Of a DNA stretch of 35,528 nucleotides, positions 24,990 through 34,539 are shown in pieces. Below the pieces are notes generated by a model. The model was not told the origin of the DNA, ran no database searches, and saw nothing but the letters and a program-made list of their open reading frames with translations. Each line of letters opens with the position of its first letter. The first letter of the stretch is position 1. The DNA lies in NCBI GenBank assembly GCA_003552795.1, contig PUOM01000142.1:1-35528 (forward strand), in the 5' to 3' direction. The position numbers and the translations under genes were made by a program. This DNA is from Halomonas sp. Its GTDB lineage: Bacteria > Pseudomonadota > Gammaproteobacteria > Pseudomonadales > Halomonadaceae.

Positions 24990-25677
24990 TCGCAACGTTC
25001 GCGAGATGCTCTCGCCGGTCAGCAGCGGCGAGAGCGACGGCGAGTCCTGGCTGGTCAGCTATCTCGACGTGCTGACGCTGCTGATCACGCTCTTCGTGCT
25101 GCTGCTCTCACTGGCGGGAAACGGCCTGGCCGTGTCCGGCAGCCAGCACGGCGGCGAGTCCAGCCGCCATATCACCACGCCGGCGCAGCTCTCCGCGAAC
25201 GCGGTGGGGGGCGGTCCGGGGCCGCTCTCGGTGGGCCTCAAACCGCGCCATGACGGCCTTCAGCCGCGCTTTCAGGGGCTCGAGATCGACGGCGTCAGCG
25301 TGGACGAGGGCGCCCAGGGGGTGACGCTGCGCATCGATGACAACCTGCTGTTCACCAGCGGCCAGGCCGAGCTGATCGCCGGCGGCGAGGCGGTACTGGC
25401 CCGGCTGGTCGAGCTGATCGAGAGCTTCGACGGTGACGTCTCGGTGGAGGGGCACACCGACAGCATTCCCATCGCCACGGCGCGCTTCCCCTCCAACTGG
25501 GAGCTCTCCACCGCGCGGGCGATCTCGGTGCTGCGCTACCTGGCCGATGAGGGGATCGACCAGGAGCGGTTGCGCGCCGTTGGCTATGCCGATACCCGCC
25601 CGATGGAGAGCAATCGGGACGCCGAAGGCCGCGCGGCCAATCGGCGCGTGGAGCTGCTGCTGCACGAGTCGCGGTGA
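24982..25677 (+). CDS. motD: Second flagellar stator anchor protein, MotD/MotB family
   Basis: A 231-residue partner of the preceding channel protein. One membrane helix, SYLDVLTLLITLFVLLLSLAG, carries the ion-binding aspartate at residue 29. A Gly/Ser-rich linker leads to an OmpA-like peptidoglycan-binding domain (about 105-230) with VEGHTDSIPIATARFPSNWELSTARAISVLRYL and NRRVELLLHE. The ATG at 24982 overlaps the end of motC; a GTG at 24964 is also in frame. GAGG lies 9 nt upstream. The protein is shorter than MotB (290). Its end converges on mfd, with a GC hairpin between. Confidence 0.9.
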   Translation: MLDRNVREMLSPVSSGESDGESWLVSYLDVLTLLITLFVLLLSLAGNGLAVSGSQHGGESSRHITTPAQLSANAVGGGPGPLSVGLKPRHDGLQPRFQGLEIDGVSVDEGAQGVTLRIDDNLLFTSGQAELIAGGEAVLARLVELIESFDGDVSVEGHTDSIPIATARFPSNWELSTARAISVLRYLADEGIDQERLRAVGYADTRPMESNRDAEGRAANRRVELLLHESR

Positions 25678-25708
25678 CGGCGCCTCGCCCCGGCGGGGGC
25701 GCCGTCAC
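25674..25708. terminator. GC-rich hairpin between convergent motD and mfd
   Basis: GTGACGGCGCC (25674-25684) and GGCGCCGTCAC (25698-25708) form a perfect 11-bp stem. It includes the motD stop codon and ends 2 nt before the mfd stop. No T-run follows on either strand, so it may act as a 3'-end stabiliser or barrier for both convergent transcripts rather than as a classical intrinsic terminator. Confidence 0.45.
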
Positions 25709-25710
25709 GG

Positions 25711-28700
25711 CTATGCCGCCTCGGCCTTGCGGTTGAGGGTCTCGAGCAGCTGCTCCACGGCCCGGAAGCGGGCCTCCTCGTTCTCCATGCGCGCCTCGAA
25801 GCGCAGGGTGTCGGCCCCGTCGAGCCGGTAGCGGTCGGGTTCGCGCTGAATCAGCCCCACCAGGATCAGCGGGTCGACCCGGGTGTGGCCGCCGAAGATC
25901 ACGCGGCCACGCTCGGGGCCCGCCTCCAGCCGGGTGATGCCCAGCGCCTCGGCGCGCTGGCGCAGCTTGGTCTGGCGCAGCAGGGTCTTGACCGGCCCCG
26001 GCAGCAGGCCGAAGCGGTCGATCATCTCCACCTGCAGCTCCTTGAGGGCCGCCTCGTCGGCGGCACTGGCGATGCGCTTGTACATCACCAGGCGCTGCTG
26101 GACATCGGGCAGGTAGTCGTTCGGGATCAGCGCCGGCAGGTTGAGGCTGACCTCGACGCCCTCGTCCAGCGGCGCCTCGATGTTGGGCGTCTTGCCGGCG
26201 CGGATCGCCGCCACGGCGCGGTCGAGCATCTGCATGTAGAGACCGTAGCCGATCGCCTCCATCTGCCCGCTCTGCTCCTCGCCGAGCAGCTCGCCGGCGC
26301 CGCGGATCTCCATGTCGTGGCTGGCCAGGGTGAAGCCGGCGCCCAGGGCCTCGGCCCCGGAGATGGCCTCCAGGCGCTTGATGGCGTCCTGGGTCATGGC
26401 CTTCGGCGGTGGCGTCAGCAGGTAGGCGTAGGCCTGGTGGTGGCTGCGCCCGACCCGGCCGCGCAGCTGGTGCAGCTGGGCCAGGCCGAACTTGTCGGCG
26501 CGTTCGATCAGGATGGTGTTGGCGCTGGGCACGTCGATGCCGGTCTCGATGATGGTGGAGCAGACCAGCACGTTGAAGCGCTTGTGGTAGAAGTCCGACA
26601 TGATCCGCTCCAGCGCTCGCTCGGGGAGCTGGCCGTGGGCGACGCCGACGCGCGCCTCGGGCACCAGTTCGCGCACCGTCTCGGCGCTGGTTTCGATGGT
26701 CTTGACCTCGTTGTGGAGGAAGTAGACCTGGCCGCCGCGCAGGATCTCGCGCAGGATCGCCTCCTTGATGACCGGCTCCTCGCGGCGCTGCACGAAGGTC
26801 TTCACCGACAGCCGTCGCGCCGGCGGCGTGGCGATGATGGAGAGGTCGCGGATGCCGCTCATCGCCATGTTGAGGGTGCGCGGGATCGGCGTGGCGGTCA
26901 TGGTCAGGATATCCACCTCGGCGCGCAGGCTCTTCAGGCGCTCCTTCTGGGCCACGCCGAAGCGATGCTCCTCGTCGATGATCAGCAGGCCCATCCTGGG
27001 CAGCTTCGTGGACTTCGAGAGCAGCTTGTGGGTGCCGATGACGATGTCCGCCTGGCCCTCCTCGATGCGCTTCATGGCGGCTGCCTGGCCCTTGCCGGCG
27101 GTGAAGCGCGAGACCAGCTCGATGTTCACCGCGGTATCCGCGAAGCGGTCGCGGAAGTTCTCGTAGTGCTGGCGGGCGAGCAGGGTGGTGGGCACCAGTA
27201 CCACCACCTGACGCCCGGAGTGCACCGCCAGGAAGGCGGCGCGCATGGCCACCTCGGTCTTGCCGAAGCCCACGTCGCCGCATACCACTCGGTCCATGGG
27301 GCGCGGGGCGGTCATGTCCTCGATCACCGCATGGATGGCGGCACGCTGATCCGGGGTCTCCTCGAAGGGGAAGCCGGCGGCGAAGCGGGCATACTCGGCG
27401 TCGGGGGCGGCGCAGGCGAAGCCAACCCGGGCCTCGCGGCGGGCGTAGATGTCGAGCAGCTCGGCGGCGGTGTCGCGGATCTTCTCGGCGGCCCGGCGGC
27501 GGGCCTTCTCCCACTGGTCCGAGCCCAGCCGGTGCAGGGGGGCAAGCTCGTCGTCGGCGCCGGCGTAGCGCGATATCAGATGCAGGCTCTCCACCGGGAC
27601 ATAGAGCCTGGCCCCATCGGCGTACTCCAGGGTGACGAACTCGGCGGCCTGGCCGCCGGCCTCCAGCGTCTCGAGGCCGGTATAGCGGCCCACGCCGTGG
27701 GTCTGATGGACCACCGGGGCGCCGGGGCGCAGCTCCGACAGGTGGCGGATGGCCAGCTCGTCGGCGTCGGTGGCCTTCTCCCGGCGCCGGGTCTGGCGCA
27801 CCACCTCGCCGTAGAGCTCCGACTCGCTGATCACGGCGAGGTCGGGGTCGGTGAGCCAGAGGCCGGCCTCGAGCTCCCCTTCGGTGATCGCCATGGCGCT
27901 GCCGGCCGAGAGGAAGTCGGCGAAATCTTCCACGTGGGGCAGGTCGAGGCGCAGCGGCGTCAGGACCTCCTCGAGCGCCTCGCGGCGGCCGCGCGACTCC
28001 GCCACGAACAGCACCCGGGCGTCGGCGTGGTCGGTGAGAAAGGTCGACAGAGCCGCCAGGGGGGCCTTGCCCCGCGCGTTGATGCCGACCTCGGGGGGCG
28101 TCTTGCTGGCGGGGGCCAGGGCGTGGCGATGCTCGCTCTCCTCGGTGAGTGCTACCCGGGGATGGCGCTTGATGGCCCCGAACACCTCGGACACCGGCAC
28201 GAAGGCGCGGTGGGGCGGCAGCAGCGGTCGCGAGGGGTCGACGCCCAGGTTCTCGAAGCGGCCCTCGATGGCCGCCCAGTGGTGTTCGGCGGCCTCGAAG
28301 ACGCGGGGCAGCTGGGCCACCCGGGTGCCCTCGGCGAGGTGCTCGAAGAGCGTCGCGGTCTGCTCGAAGAACAGCGGCAGGTACTGCTCCAGACCCGGGG
28401 AGGGGATGCCCTTGAGGGCGTCGACATAGAGCGGGCACTGGCGTGGATCGACGTCGAACAGGGTCTCGAAACCCTCGCGGAAGCAGGCGATGGCGCTGCG
28501 CGAGAGCGAGTATTCATGGGCCGGCAGCAGGTCGACGCGCTCGACCTTGTCCCGGCTGCGCTGGGTGTCCGGGTCGAAGTGGCGCAGGGTGTCGATCTCG
28601 TCATCGAACAGATCGATGCGCAGCGGCGCCTCCGTGCCCATGGGGAAGAGGTCGATGATGGCGCCGCGCAGGGCGTACTCGCCGGGCTCGTAAACGGTTT

Positions 28701-29160
28701 CCACCGCCCGGTAGCCGGCCCGGGAGAGCGCTTCCCGGAAGCGTTCGCGATCGAGGGTCTGCCCCACTTCGAGGGTGAGCACGCGGCCGGCGATGTACTC
28801 CACCGGCGGCAGCCGCTGCATCAGGGTATTGATGGGCACCAGCACGATGCCGTGCTCGCCGTCCTGCAGCCGGCGCAGGGTGCGCAGCCGCGCCGAGACG
28901 ATGTCCTGGTGGGGCGAGAAGCTGTCGTAGGGCAGGGTTTCCCAGTCGGGGAAGGGCAGCACCGGCACCCGGCTGTAGAAGGCCAGCTCGCTCTCCAGGC
29001 GCAGCGCCTGGGCGGTGTCGGCGGTGATCACCAGCAGCGGGGCATCTTCGGCCAGGCGCGCCAGGGCCAGGGCGGTAGCGCTTCCCTGGGGGGCCTGCCA
29101 GTAGAGGGTGTCGCGCACGCCTTCGGGGCGCGGTGGATCCAGCGGCGAGAAGTTGGGCAT
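25711..29160 (-). CDS. mfd: Transcription-repair coupling factor Mfd
   Basis: A 1149-residue DNA translocase (E. coli 1148) that displaces RNA polymerase stalled at lesions and recruits UvrA. The N-terminal UvrB-like region (1-350) includes YDSFSPHQDIVSARLRTL. The RNA-polymerase-interacting domain (about 470-550) has HGVGRYTGLETL. The translocase has Walker A GDVGFGKTEVAMRAAF with Lys634 (the same number as in E. coli), DEEHRFG (729-735), TATPIPRTLNMAMSGIRDLS and VLVCSTIIETGIDVPSANT, and the C-terminal TRCF domain (about 1000-1149) follows. Start ATG 29160 is chosen over GTG 29166 because the numbering then coincides with E. coli and neither has a good ribosome site. It is transcribed opposite to all other genes here. 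Confidence 0.97.
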   Translation of the reverse strand: MPNFSPLDPPRPEGVRDTLYWQAPQGSATALALARLAEDAPLLVITADTAQALRLESELAFYSRVPVLPFPDWETLPYDSFSPHQDIVSARLRTLRRLQDGEHGIVLVPINTLMQRLPPVEYIAGRVLTLEVGQTLDRERFREALSRAGYRAVETVYEPGEYALRGAIIDLFPMGTEAPLRIDLFDDEIDTLRHFDPDTQRSRDKVERVDLLPAHEYSLSRSAIACFREGFETLFDVDPRQCPLYVDALKGIPSPGLEQYLPLFFEQTATLFEHLAEGTRVAQLPRVFEAAEHHWAAIEGRFENLGVDPSRPLLPPHRAFVPVSEVFGAIKRHPRVALTEESEHRHALAPASKTPPEVGINARGKAPLAALSTFLTDHADARVLFVAESRGRREALEEVLTPLRLDLPHVEDFADFLSAGSAMAITEGELEAGLWLTDPDLAVISESELYGEVVRQTRRREKATDADELAIRHLSELRPGAPVVHQTHGVGRYTGLETLEAGGQAAEFVTLEYADGARLYVPVESLHLISRYAGADDELAPLHRLGSDQWEKARRRAAEKIRDTAAELLDIYARREARVGFACAAPDAEYARFAAGFPFEETPDQRAAIHAVIEDMTAPRPMDRVVCGDVGFGKTEVAMRAAFLAVHSGRQVVVLVPTTLLARQHYENFRDRFADTAVNIELVSRFTAGKGQAAAMKRIEEGQADIVIGTHKLLSKSTKLPRMGLLIIDEEHRFGVAQKERLKSLRAEVDILTMTATPIPRTLNMAMSGIRDLSIIATPPARRLSVKTFVQRREEPVIKEAILREILRGGQVYFLHNEVKTIETSAETVRELVPEARVGVAHGQLPERALERIMSDFYHKRFNVLVCSTIIETGIDVPSANTILIERADKFGLAQLHQLRGRVGRSHHQAYAYLLTPPPKAMTQDAIKRLEAISGAEALGAGFTLASHDMEIRGAGELLGEEQSGQMEAIGYGLYMQMLDRAVAAIRAGKTPNIEAPLDEGVEVSLNLPALIPNDYLPDVQQRLVMYKRIASAADEAALKELQVEMIDRFGLLPGPVKTLLRQTKLRQRAEALGITRLEAGPERGRVIFGGHTRVDPLILVGLIQREPDRYRLDGADTLRFEARMENEEARFRAVEQLLETLNRKAEAA

Positions 29161-29225
29161 GGTCACGTCGGTCGGCTGTCGACGGGGCAGGGCCCGCCAG
29201 TGTCCTGGATGGAGTGGATGGACGC

Positions 29226-29234
29226 ATGATACCA
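29226..29234 (-). promoter_or_regulatory. Probable extended -10 promoter for mfd
   Basis: On the minus strand TGGTATCAT forms an extended -10 element (TGn followed by TATCAT), without a convincing -35 box. Transcription would begin near 29219, about 60 nt upstream of the mfd start. Confidence 0.4.
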
Positions 29235-29312
29235 GATCCGTTCCGGTCGCCGACCTGTAGTCGGCCGGGGCCTTCCTGTAATGCGGCTACAGCGGCTGCG
29301 ACCATCCTGCGA

Positions 29313-29340
29313 TTGACCCCGGCGGCGGGCTCCGGATAAT
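29313..29340 (+). promoter_or_regulatory. Sigma-70 promoter for the GAPDH gene
   Basis: TTGACC (29313-29318), 16 nt, then GATAAT (29335-29340), each matching five of six consensus positions. Transcription should start near 29347. This places the in-frame ATG at 29339 inside the -10 box and rules it out as the translation start. Confidence 0.7.
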
Positions 29341-29374
29341 GGCGGCACCCTTCAACCCCAGAGTGAGGCCGCAC

Positions 29375-30838
29375 GTGAGTCAGCAACCCTCCGATATTGT
29401 CTTCCAGGAATGGCACGACAACCAGGCGCTTGCCGAGCAGATGATCCCGATGATCGGTAGGCTCTACCGTCATAACAACGTGGTCACCACCCTCTACGGT
29501 CGGTCGCTCTTCAATCGCAGCGTCATCCGCATCCTGAAGGACCACCGCTACGTGCGCAAGGTCGAGGGGACCGAGCTCTCCGTGCAGGATACCTTCCCGC
29601 TGGTCCAGGCGATGATCGAGCTCGACCTGGCTCCGGCCCACGTGGATGTCGGCAAGCTGGGCGTCGCCTTCAAGAAGCAGGGCGGCGGTGACGCCGCGGC
29701 GTTCCTGCGCCGCGAGCTGGCCGAGATCGTCGACAAGCGCGATACCAGCGGCAGCAATGGCGAGCCCAAGGACGTGGTGCTCTACGGCTTCGGCCGCATC
29801 GGCCGTATCCTGGCCCGAGTACTGGTCGAGAAGGCCGGCGGCGGCAACCTGCTGCGCCTGCGCGCCATTGTGGTGCGCGGCCGCGGCGACATCGCCAAGG
29901 ACCTCGAGAAGCGCGCCAGCCTGCTGCGTCGCGACTCCGTGCACGGTCCCTTCAACGGCACCATCAGCGTCGACGTGGAAGCGCGGACCCTCACCGCCAA
30001 CGGCAACGTCATCCAGGTGATCTACGCCGACTCGCCCGCCGAGGTCGACTACACCGCCTACGGCATCGATAACGCCGTGGTGGTCGACAACACCGGCATC
30101 TGGCGCGACGAGGCCGGCCTCGGCCAGCATCTCGAGTGCAAGGGCGCCTCCAAGGCCCTGCTCACCGCGCCGGGCAAGGGCGACATCAAGAACATCGTCT
30201 TCGGCATCAATGACGCCGACCTGACCGCTGATGACCGCATCATCTCCGCGGCGTCGTGCACCACCAATGCCATCGTGCCGGTGCTCAAGGTGCTCAACGA
30301 CGAGTTCGGCGTCGAGCACGGTCACGTCGAGACGGTGCACGCCTACACCAACGACCAGAACCTGATCGACAACTACCACAAGGGCGACCGGCGCGGCCGC
30401 AGCGCGCCGCTCAACATGGTGCTCACCGAGACCGGTGCCGCCAAGGCGGTGGCCAAGGCGCTGCCGGAGTTCGCCGGCAAGCTGACCGGCAACGCCATCC
30501 GCGTGCCGACGCCCAACGTCTCCATGGCGATCCTCAACCTGCGCCTGGAGAAGGAGACCGACGCCGAGGCCCTCAACGACTTCCTGCGTCGCATGTCCCT
30601 GGACTCCCCCTTCCAGAAGCAGATCGACTTCGTCGACTCCCCGGAAGTGGTCTCCACCGACTTCGTCGGCAACCGCCACGCGGGCATCGTCGATGCCAAG
30701 GCGACCATCGCCAACGGCAAGAACGCGGTGCTCTACGTCTGGTACGACAACGAGTTCGGCTATAGCTGTCAGGTAGTACGCATCCTGCAGCAGATGTCCA
30801 ACGTGCATTTCCTCAAGCTGCCCCGCGCCGGCGCCTGA
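29375..30838 (+). CDS. Glyceraldehyde-3-phosphate dehydrogenase with N-terminal extension
   Basis: A 487-residue protein: about 130 N-terminal residues precede a GAPDH core. The core has the NAD-binding YGFGRIGR (Gly138-Gly143), the catalytic Cys295 in SAASCTTNAIVPVLKVL, His322 in ETVHAYTNDQNLIDNYHKGDRRGRSA-type sequence, and the C-terminal YVWYDNEFGYS. Extended GAPDHs of about 460-490 residues are known in Pseudomonas and halomonads; the extension here is mostly helical, with MIGRLYRHNNVVTTLYGRSL near its start. The GTG start has GAGG 6 nt upstream and lies downstream of the mapped promoter. It could act in gluconeogenesis or glycolysis; cofactor preference is not clear. A strong terminator follows. 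Confidence 0.92.
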   Translation: MSQQPSDIVFQEWHDNQALAEQMIPMIGRLYRHNNVVTTLYGRSLFNRSVIRILKDHRYVRKVEGTELSVQDTFPLVQAMIELDLAPAHVDVGKLGVAFKKQGGGDAAAFLRRELAEIVDKRDTSGSNGEPKDVVLYGFGRIGRILARVLVEKAGGGNLLRLRAIVVRGRGDIAKDLEKRASLLRRDSVHGPFNGTISVDVEARTLTANGNVIQVIYADSPAEVDYTAYGIDNAVVVDNTGIWRDEAGLGQHLECKGASKALLTAPGKGDIKNIVFGINDADLTADDRIISAASCTTNAIVPVLKVLNDEFGVEHGHVETVHAYTNDQNLIDNYHKGDRRGRSAPLNMVLTETGAAKAVAKALPEFAGKLTGNAIRVPTPNVSMAILNLRLEKETDAEALNDFLRRMSLDSPFQKQIDFVDSPEVVSTDFVGNRHAGIVDAKATIANGKNAVLYVWYDNEFGYSCQVVRILQQMSNVHFLKLPRAGA

Positions 30839-30878
30839 AGCATGCCTCGGGCCGAACCGGGCCCGGCGTAAGACCCGA

Positions 30879-30911
30879 CCCCCTGCCGGAGCCGCTCCGG
30901 CAGGGGGTTTT
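30879..30911 (+). terminator. Intrinsic terminator after the GAPDH gene
   Basis: A perfect 13-bp GC-rich stem (30879-30891 with 30895-30907) and a 3-nt loop are followed by TTTT (30908-30911). It begins 40 nt after the GAPDH stop and separates this gene from the nqr operon. Confidence 0.9.
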
Positions 30912-30990
30912 GCGTTGTGCGGAGGGCGGTCTGTCCGGCTGCGACAATTCCTCACTTGCCATGGATCGCACCTTGCGACCTTCGCTCAGG

Positions 30991-31019
30991 TGGTCATTGT
31001 CCGGCCTTGTCTTTATAAT
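30991..31019 (+). promoter_or_regulatory. Sigma-70 promoter for the nqr operon
   Basis: TGGTCA (30991-30996), 17 nt, then a perfect TATAAT (31014-31019). Transcription should start near 31026, giving a leader of about 120 nt before nqrA. The whole 308-nt gap between the GAPDH gene and nqrA holds only the terminator, this promoter and the leader elements. Confidence 0.7.
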
Positions 31020-31038
31020 ACGGGGGATTTTTCGGGGT

Positions 31039-31107
31039 GGTCCGGGCCTGGCTCGGACCCGACTGGCAACGTACTGACACTACAAGAATTCGAACCCATT
31101 CGAACCC
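31039..31107 (+). other. nqr leader: hairpin and tandem 10-bp repeat
   Basis: A 9-bp stem (31039-31047 with 31051-31059, one G-U pair, 3-nt loop) lies just after the expected transcription start. Downstream, ATTCGAACCC occurs twice in direct tandem (31088-31097 and 31098-31107). There is no U-tract after the hairpin. I recognise no riboswitch class; function is unknown. Confidence 0.4.
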
Positions 31108-31146
31108 CTTTCCTTCATCTATCCGATCCATCAACTGGGCGAGACT

Positions 31147-32496
31147 ATGATCGAAGTCAAGAAAGGCCTGGATCTCCCCATCGCGGGGGTGCCCGAGCAG
31201 CGCATCGAGGATGCGCGGCCGGTGCGCCACGTGGCGGTCCTGGGTACCGACTATGTCGGCATGAAGCCGACCATGGAGGTCAAGGAGGGAGACAAGGTCA
31301 AGCTGGGCCAGCTGCTCTTCACCGACAAGAAGATTGACGGCGTGCGCTTCACCGCGCCCGCCGCCGGTGAAGTGGTGGCGATCAACCGCGGCGAGAAGCG
31401 TCGTCTGCTCTCGGTGGTCATCAAGGTCGACGAGACCGAGGAAGCCGTCGAGTTCAAGGCTCACGGCCGTGACAAGCTCGAGGGCCTGGAGCGTCAGACA
31501 GTGGTCGACCAGCTGGTCGAGTCCGGCCTCTGGACCGCGCTGCGCACCCGTCCCTACTCGCGGACGCCGGCCCTGGATGCCACCCCGGCCGACATCTTTG
31601 TCACCGCGGTGGATACCCATCCGCTGAGTCCGGATCCCGCCGAGATCATCAGCGCGCAGTCCGCGGCCTTCGAAGACGGCCTCAAGGTGCTGGCGCGGCT
31701 CACCGAGGGCAGCGTGTACCTCTGTACGGCGCCGGACGCGCAAGTCCCCGGCGGAGACGTCAAGGGCGTGCAGGTCGAGCAGTTCGGCGGCCCGCATCCG
31801 GCCGGTCTGGTGGGCACCCACATCCACTACCTCTCGCCCGTGGCGCTGCACAAGAGCGTGTGGCACATCGGCTATCAGGACGTCATCGCTTTCGGCAAGC
31901 TGTTCGCCGAGGGCAAGCTGGACGTGAGCCGCGTTGTCGCCGTGGGCGGCCCCCGCGCCGAGAAGCCGCGCCTGCTGCGCACCCGGGTCGGTGCCAGCAC
32001 GGAGGAACTGCTGGCCGGCGAAGTGGTCGACACTGAGGGCACCCGCGTGATCTCCGGCTCGGTCTTCTCCGGTTTCGCCTGTGAGGGCAGCCTGCGCTAC
32101 CTGGGCCGCTTTCACCACCAGTTCAGCCTGCTCGAAGAGGGCAACAAGCGGGTCTGGATGGGCTGGCTGTCTCCGGGCAAGGATCGCCACTCGGTGATGG
32201 GCATCTACCTGTCCAAGATCACCGGCCTGAAGGACTACGCGCCGACCACCTCCACCAACGGCTCCGAGCGTGCCATGGTGCCGGTGGGCGCCTACGAAAC
32301 CGTCATGCCGCTGGATATCCTCCCGACGCAGCTGCTGCGCTCGCTGATCGTCGGTGATATCGAGACCGCCATGGATCTGGGCTGTCTGGAGCTGGATGAG
32401 GAAGACCTGGCCCTGTGCACCTATGTGTGTCCGGGGAAGTACGAATACGGTCCTATCCTGCGTGACAACCTGACCACGATCGAGAAAGAGGCCTGA
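31147..32496 (+). CDS. nqrA: Na+-translocating NADH:quinone oxidoreductase subunit A
   Basis: A 449-residue peripheral subunit of the Na+-NQR complex, which oxidises NADH, reduces ubiquinone and pumps sodium outward. The start [18 protein letters not shown] and the motifs [58 protein letters not shown] and [16 protein letters not shown] are typical NqrA. It is the first gene of nqrABCDE(F), with gaps of 2 nt or less to the following genes. The ribosome site before the ATG is weak (GCGAGA). Length matches the family (about 446). Confidence 0.97.
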   Translation: MIEVKKGLDLPIAGVPEQRIEDARPVRHVAVLGTDYVGMKPTMEVKEGDKVKLGQLLFTDKKIDGVRFTAPAAGEVVAINRGEKRRLLSVVIKVDETEEAVEFKAHGRDKLEGLERQTVVDQLVESGLWTALRTRPYSRTPALDATPADIFVTAVDTHPLSPDPAEIISAQSAAFEDGLKVLARLTEGSVYLCTAPDAQVPGGDVKGVQVEQFGGPHPAGLVGTHIHYLSPVALHKSVWHIGYQDVIAFGKLFAEGKLDVSRVVAVGGPRAEKPRLLRTRVGASTEELLAGEVVDTEGTRVISGSVFSGFACEGSLRYLGRFHHQFSLLEEGNKRVWMGWLSPGKDRHSVMGIYLSKITGLKDYAPTTSTNGSERAMVPVGAYETVMPLDILPTQLLRSLIVGDIETAMDLGCLELDEEDLALCTYVCPGKYEYGPILRDNLTTIEKEA

Positions 32497-32498
32497 TC

Positions 32499-33722
32499 AT
32501 GGCGATTCGACAGACACTCGATAATCTCGAGCCGCACTTCCACAAGGGTGGTAAGTACGAGAAGTTCTACCCCCTCTACGAGGCGGTCGACACTATCTTC
32601 TACTCGCCGCCCAGCGTGGCCAAGACCACTGCCCACGTGCGTGACGGCGTGGACCTCAAGCGGATCATGATCACCGTCTGGATGTGTACCTTCCCGGCGA
32701 TGTTCTTCGGCATGTGGGCCGCCGGCTGGCAGGCCAACACCGCCATCGCCGACGGCTACGCCTCCATGGCGGGCTGGCGCGAGGCGATCATGATGACCCT
32801 GGCCTCCGGCCACGATCCGGGCAGCCTGTGGTCCAACTTCGTGCTCGGCGCCACCTACTTCCTGCCCATCTACCTGGTGACCTTTGCGGTCGGTGGTTTC
32901 TGGGAAGTGCTGTTTGCCGTCAAGCGCGGCCACGAGGTCAACGAGGGCTTCTTCGTCACCTCCGTGCTCTACGCGCTGATCCTGCCGGCGACCATTCCGC
33001 TGTGGCAGGTGGCCCTGGGTATCACCTTCGGCATCGTGATCGGCAAGGAGATCTTCGGCGGTACCGGCAAGAACTTCCTCAACCCGGCGCTGACCGGCCG
33101 TGCCTTCCTGTACTTCGCCTATCCGGCGCAGATCTCCGGTGACGCGGTCTGGGTGGCAGCCGATGGCTATACCGGCGCGACCGCGCTGTCGCTGGCCTTC
33201 CAGGACGGCATGGCGGCTCTGACCAGCACCTACAGCTGGTGGGACGCCTTCCTGGGCTTCATCCCCGGCTCCATGGGTGAGGTGTCGACGCTGGCCATCT
33301 TCATCGGTGCGGCGGTACTGCTGTGGACGAAGATCGCCTCGTGGCGAATCATGCTCGGGGTCTTCCTCGGCATGGTGCTGACCAGCACGCTGTTCAACCT
33401 GATCGGCTCCGACTCCAACCCGATGTTCGCCATGCCCTGGTACTGGCACCTGGTGATCGGCGGCTTCGCCTTCGGCATGGTGTTCATGGCCACCGATCCG
33501 GTGTCCGCCGCCATGACCAACAACGGTCGCCTGCTGTTCGGCGCCCTGATCGGCGTGATGACCGTGCTGATTCGCGTGGTGAACCCGGCCTTCCCCGAGG
33601 GCATCATGCTGGCGATCCTCTTTGCGAACCTGTTCGCGCCGCTCATCGATCATTTCTTTGTTCAGGCCAACATCAAGCGCCGTAAGCAGCGCACCGGTGC
33701 AATGGCCGAGGAGACTGCCTGA
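32499..33722 (+). CDS. nqrB: Na+-NQR subunit B
   Basis: A 407-residue membrane subunit with about ten helices. It binds riboflavin and a covalent FMN; the FMN-threonine motif is present as YTGAT with the attached Thr at about residue 228 (Thr236 in Vibrio). The start [31 protein letters not shown] (in part) and [21 protein letters not shown]-type sequences are characteristic. It is 2 nt after nqrA and overlaps nqrC by one base (TGATG). Confidence 0.97.
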   Translation: MAIRQTLDNLEPHFHKGGKYEKFYPLYEAVDTIFYSPPSVAKTTAHVRDGVDLKRIMITVWMCTFPAMFFGMWAAGWQANTAIADGYASMAGWREAIMMTLASGHDPGSLWSNFVLGATYFLPIYLVTFAVGGFWEVLFAVKRGHEVNEGFFVTSVLYALILPATIPLWQVALGITFGIVIGKEIFGGTGKNFLNPALTGRAFLYFAYPAQISGDAVWVAADGYTGATALSLAFQDGMAALTSTYSWWDAFLGFIPGSMGEVSTLAIFIGAAVLLWTKIASWRIMLGVFLGMVLTSTLFNLIGSDSNPMFAMPWYWHLVIGGFAFGMVFMATDPVSAAMTNNGRLLFGALIGVMTVLIRVVNPAFPEGIMLAILFANLFAPLIDHFFVQANIKRRKQRTGAMAEETA

Positions 33723-34537
33723 TGGCACAGAGCAACAACTCCATCAAGAAGATCCTGACGGTGGCGTTCGCACTCTGTATCGTGTGTTCTGTCGTCGTCT
33801 CCACCGCCGCGGTGGCGCTGCGCCCCATGCAGCAGCTCAACCAGGAGCTGGACCGCAAGGCCAACGTGCTGCGCGTGGCCAACCTTTATGAGAGCGGCAT
33901 GGACATCGAGGCGGCCTTCGGCGAGATCACGCCCCGCGTGGTCAACCTGGAGACCGGCGAGTACTCCGACAGCCACGATGCGGATACCTTCGACGGCTTC
34001 GCCGTGCGCCGCGATCCCGCGCAGTCTCGCTCGCTCTCCGGCGAGCCCGACCCGGCGGGTCTCTCCCGCGTCGAGCAGTACGCTACCGTCTATCTGGTCG
34101 GCGACTCCGAAGATCCCGAGCAGATCATCCTGCCCATCCGTGGCCAGGGGCTGTGGGGTCTGATGCGCGGCTTCCTCGCCGTGGAAGGCGACGGCAACAC
34201 CATCGTCGGCATCACCTACTTCGAGCACAGCGAGACCCCCGGTCTCGGCGCCGAGGTCAACAACCCGCGCTGGCAGTCCCAGTGGGAGGGCAAGCGGATC
34301 TTCGATTCCGAAGGCGCTCTCAACCCTGCCATCCGCGTGGCCCGCGGCAGCGGCAGCGGCGACCATGAGGTCGATGGCCTTTCCGGTGCCACCCTGACCG
34401 CCAACGGCGTCACCAACATGCTGCAGTTCTGGCTTAGCCCGGAAGGTTTCGGCGAATACCTCGCCGGCTTCCGCAGCAGCGTCGACCCGGAAGACGCTCA
34501 GGACGCCGACGTCGAACTCGAAGCGGAAGGAGCCTGA
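33722..34537 (+). CDS. nqrC: Na+-NQR subunit C
   Basis: A 271-residue subunit with one N-terminal membrane helix ([26 protein letters not shown]) and a periplasmic FMN domain. The flavinylation motif SGAT lies in [17 protein letters not shown], with the modified Thr at about residue 224 (Thr225 in Vibrio). [22 protein letters not shown] is also typical. Flavinylation requires ApbE, not encoded in this window. It is slightly longer than Vibrio NqrC because of an acidic C-terminal tail. Confidence 0.97.
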   Translation: MAQSNNSIKKILTVAFALCIVCSVVVSTAAVALRPMQQLNQELDRKANVLRVANLYESGMDIEAAFGEITPRVVNLETGEYSDSHDADTFDGFAVRRDPAQSRSLSGEPDPAGLSRVEQYATVYLVGDSEDPEQIILPIRGQGLWGLMRGFLAVEGDGNTIVGITYFEHSETPGLGAEVNNPRWQSQWEGKRIFDSEGALNPAIRVARGSGSGDHEVDGLSGATLTANGVTNMLQFWLSPEGFGEYLAGFRSSVDPEDAQDADVELEAEGA

Positions 34538-34539
34538 TC

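Noticed and set aside
25885-29229. A 1114-codon plus-strand open frame opposite mfd
   Set aside because: mfd on the minus strand matches its family over the full length with all motifs; the plus-strand frame has shadow composition (Gly/Gln/His/Leu) and no family features.
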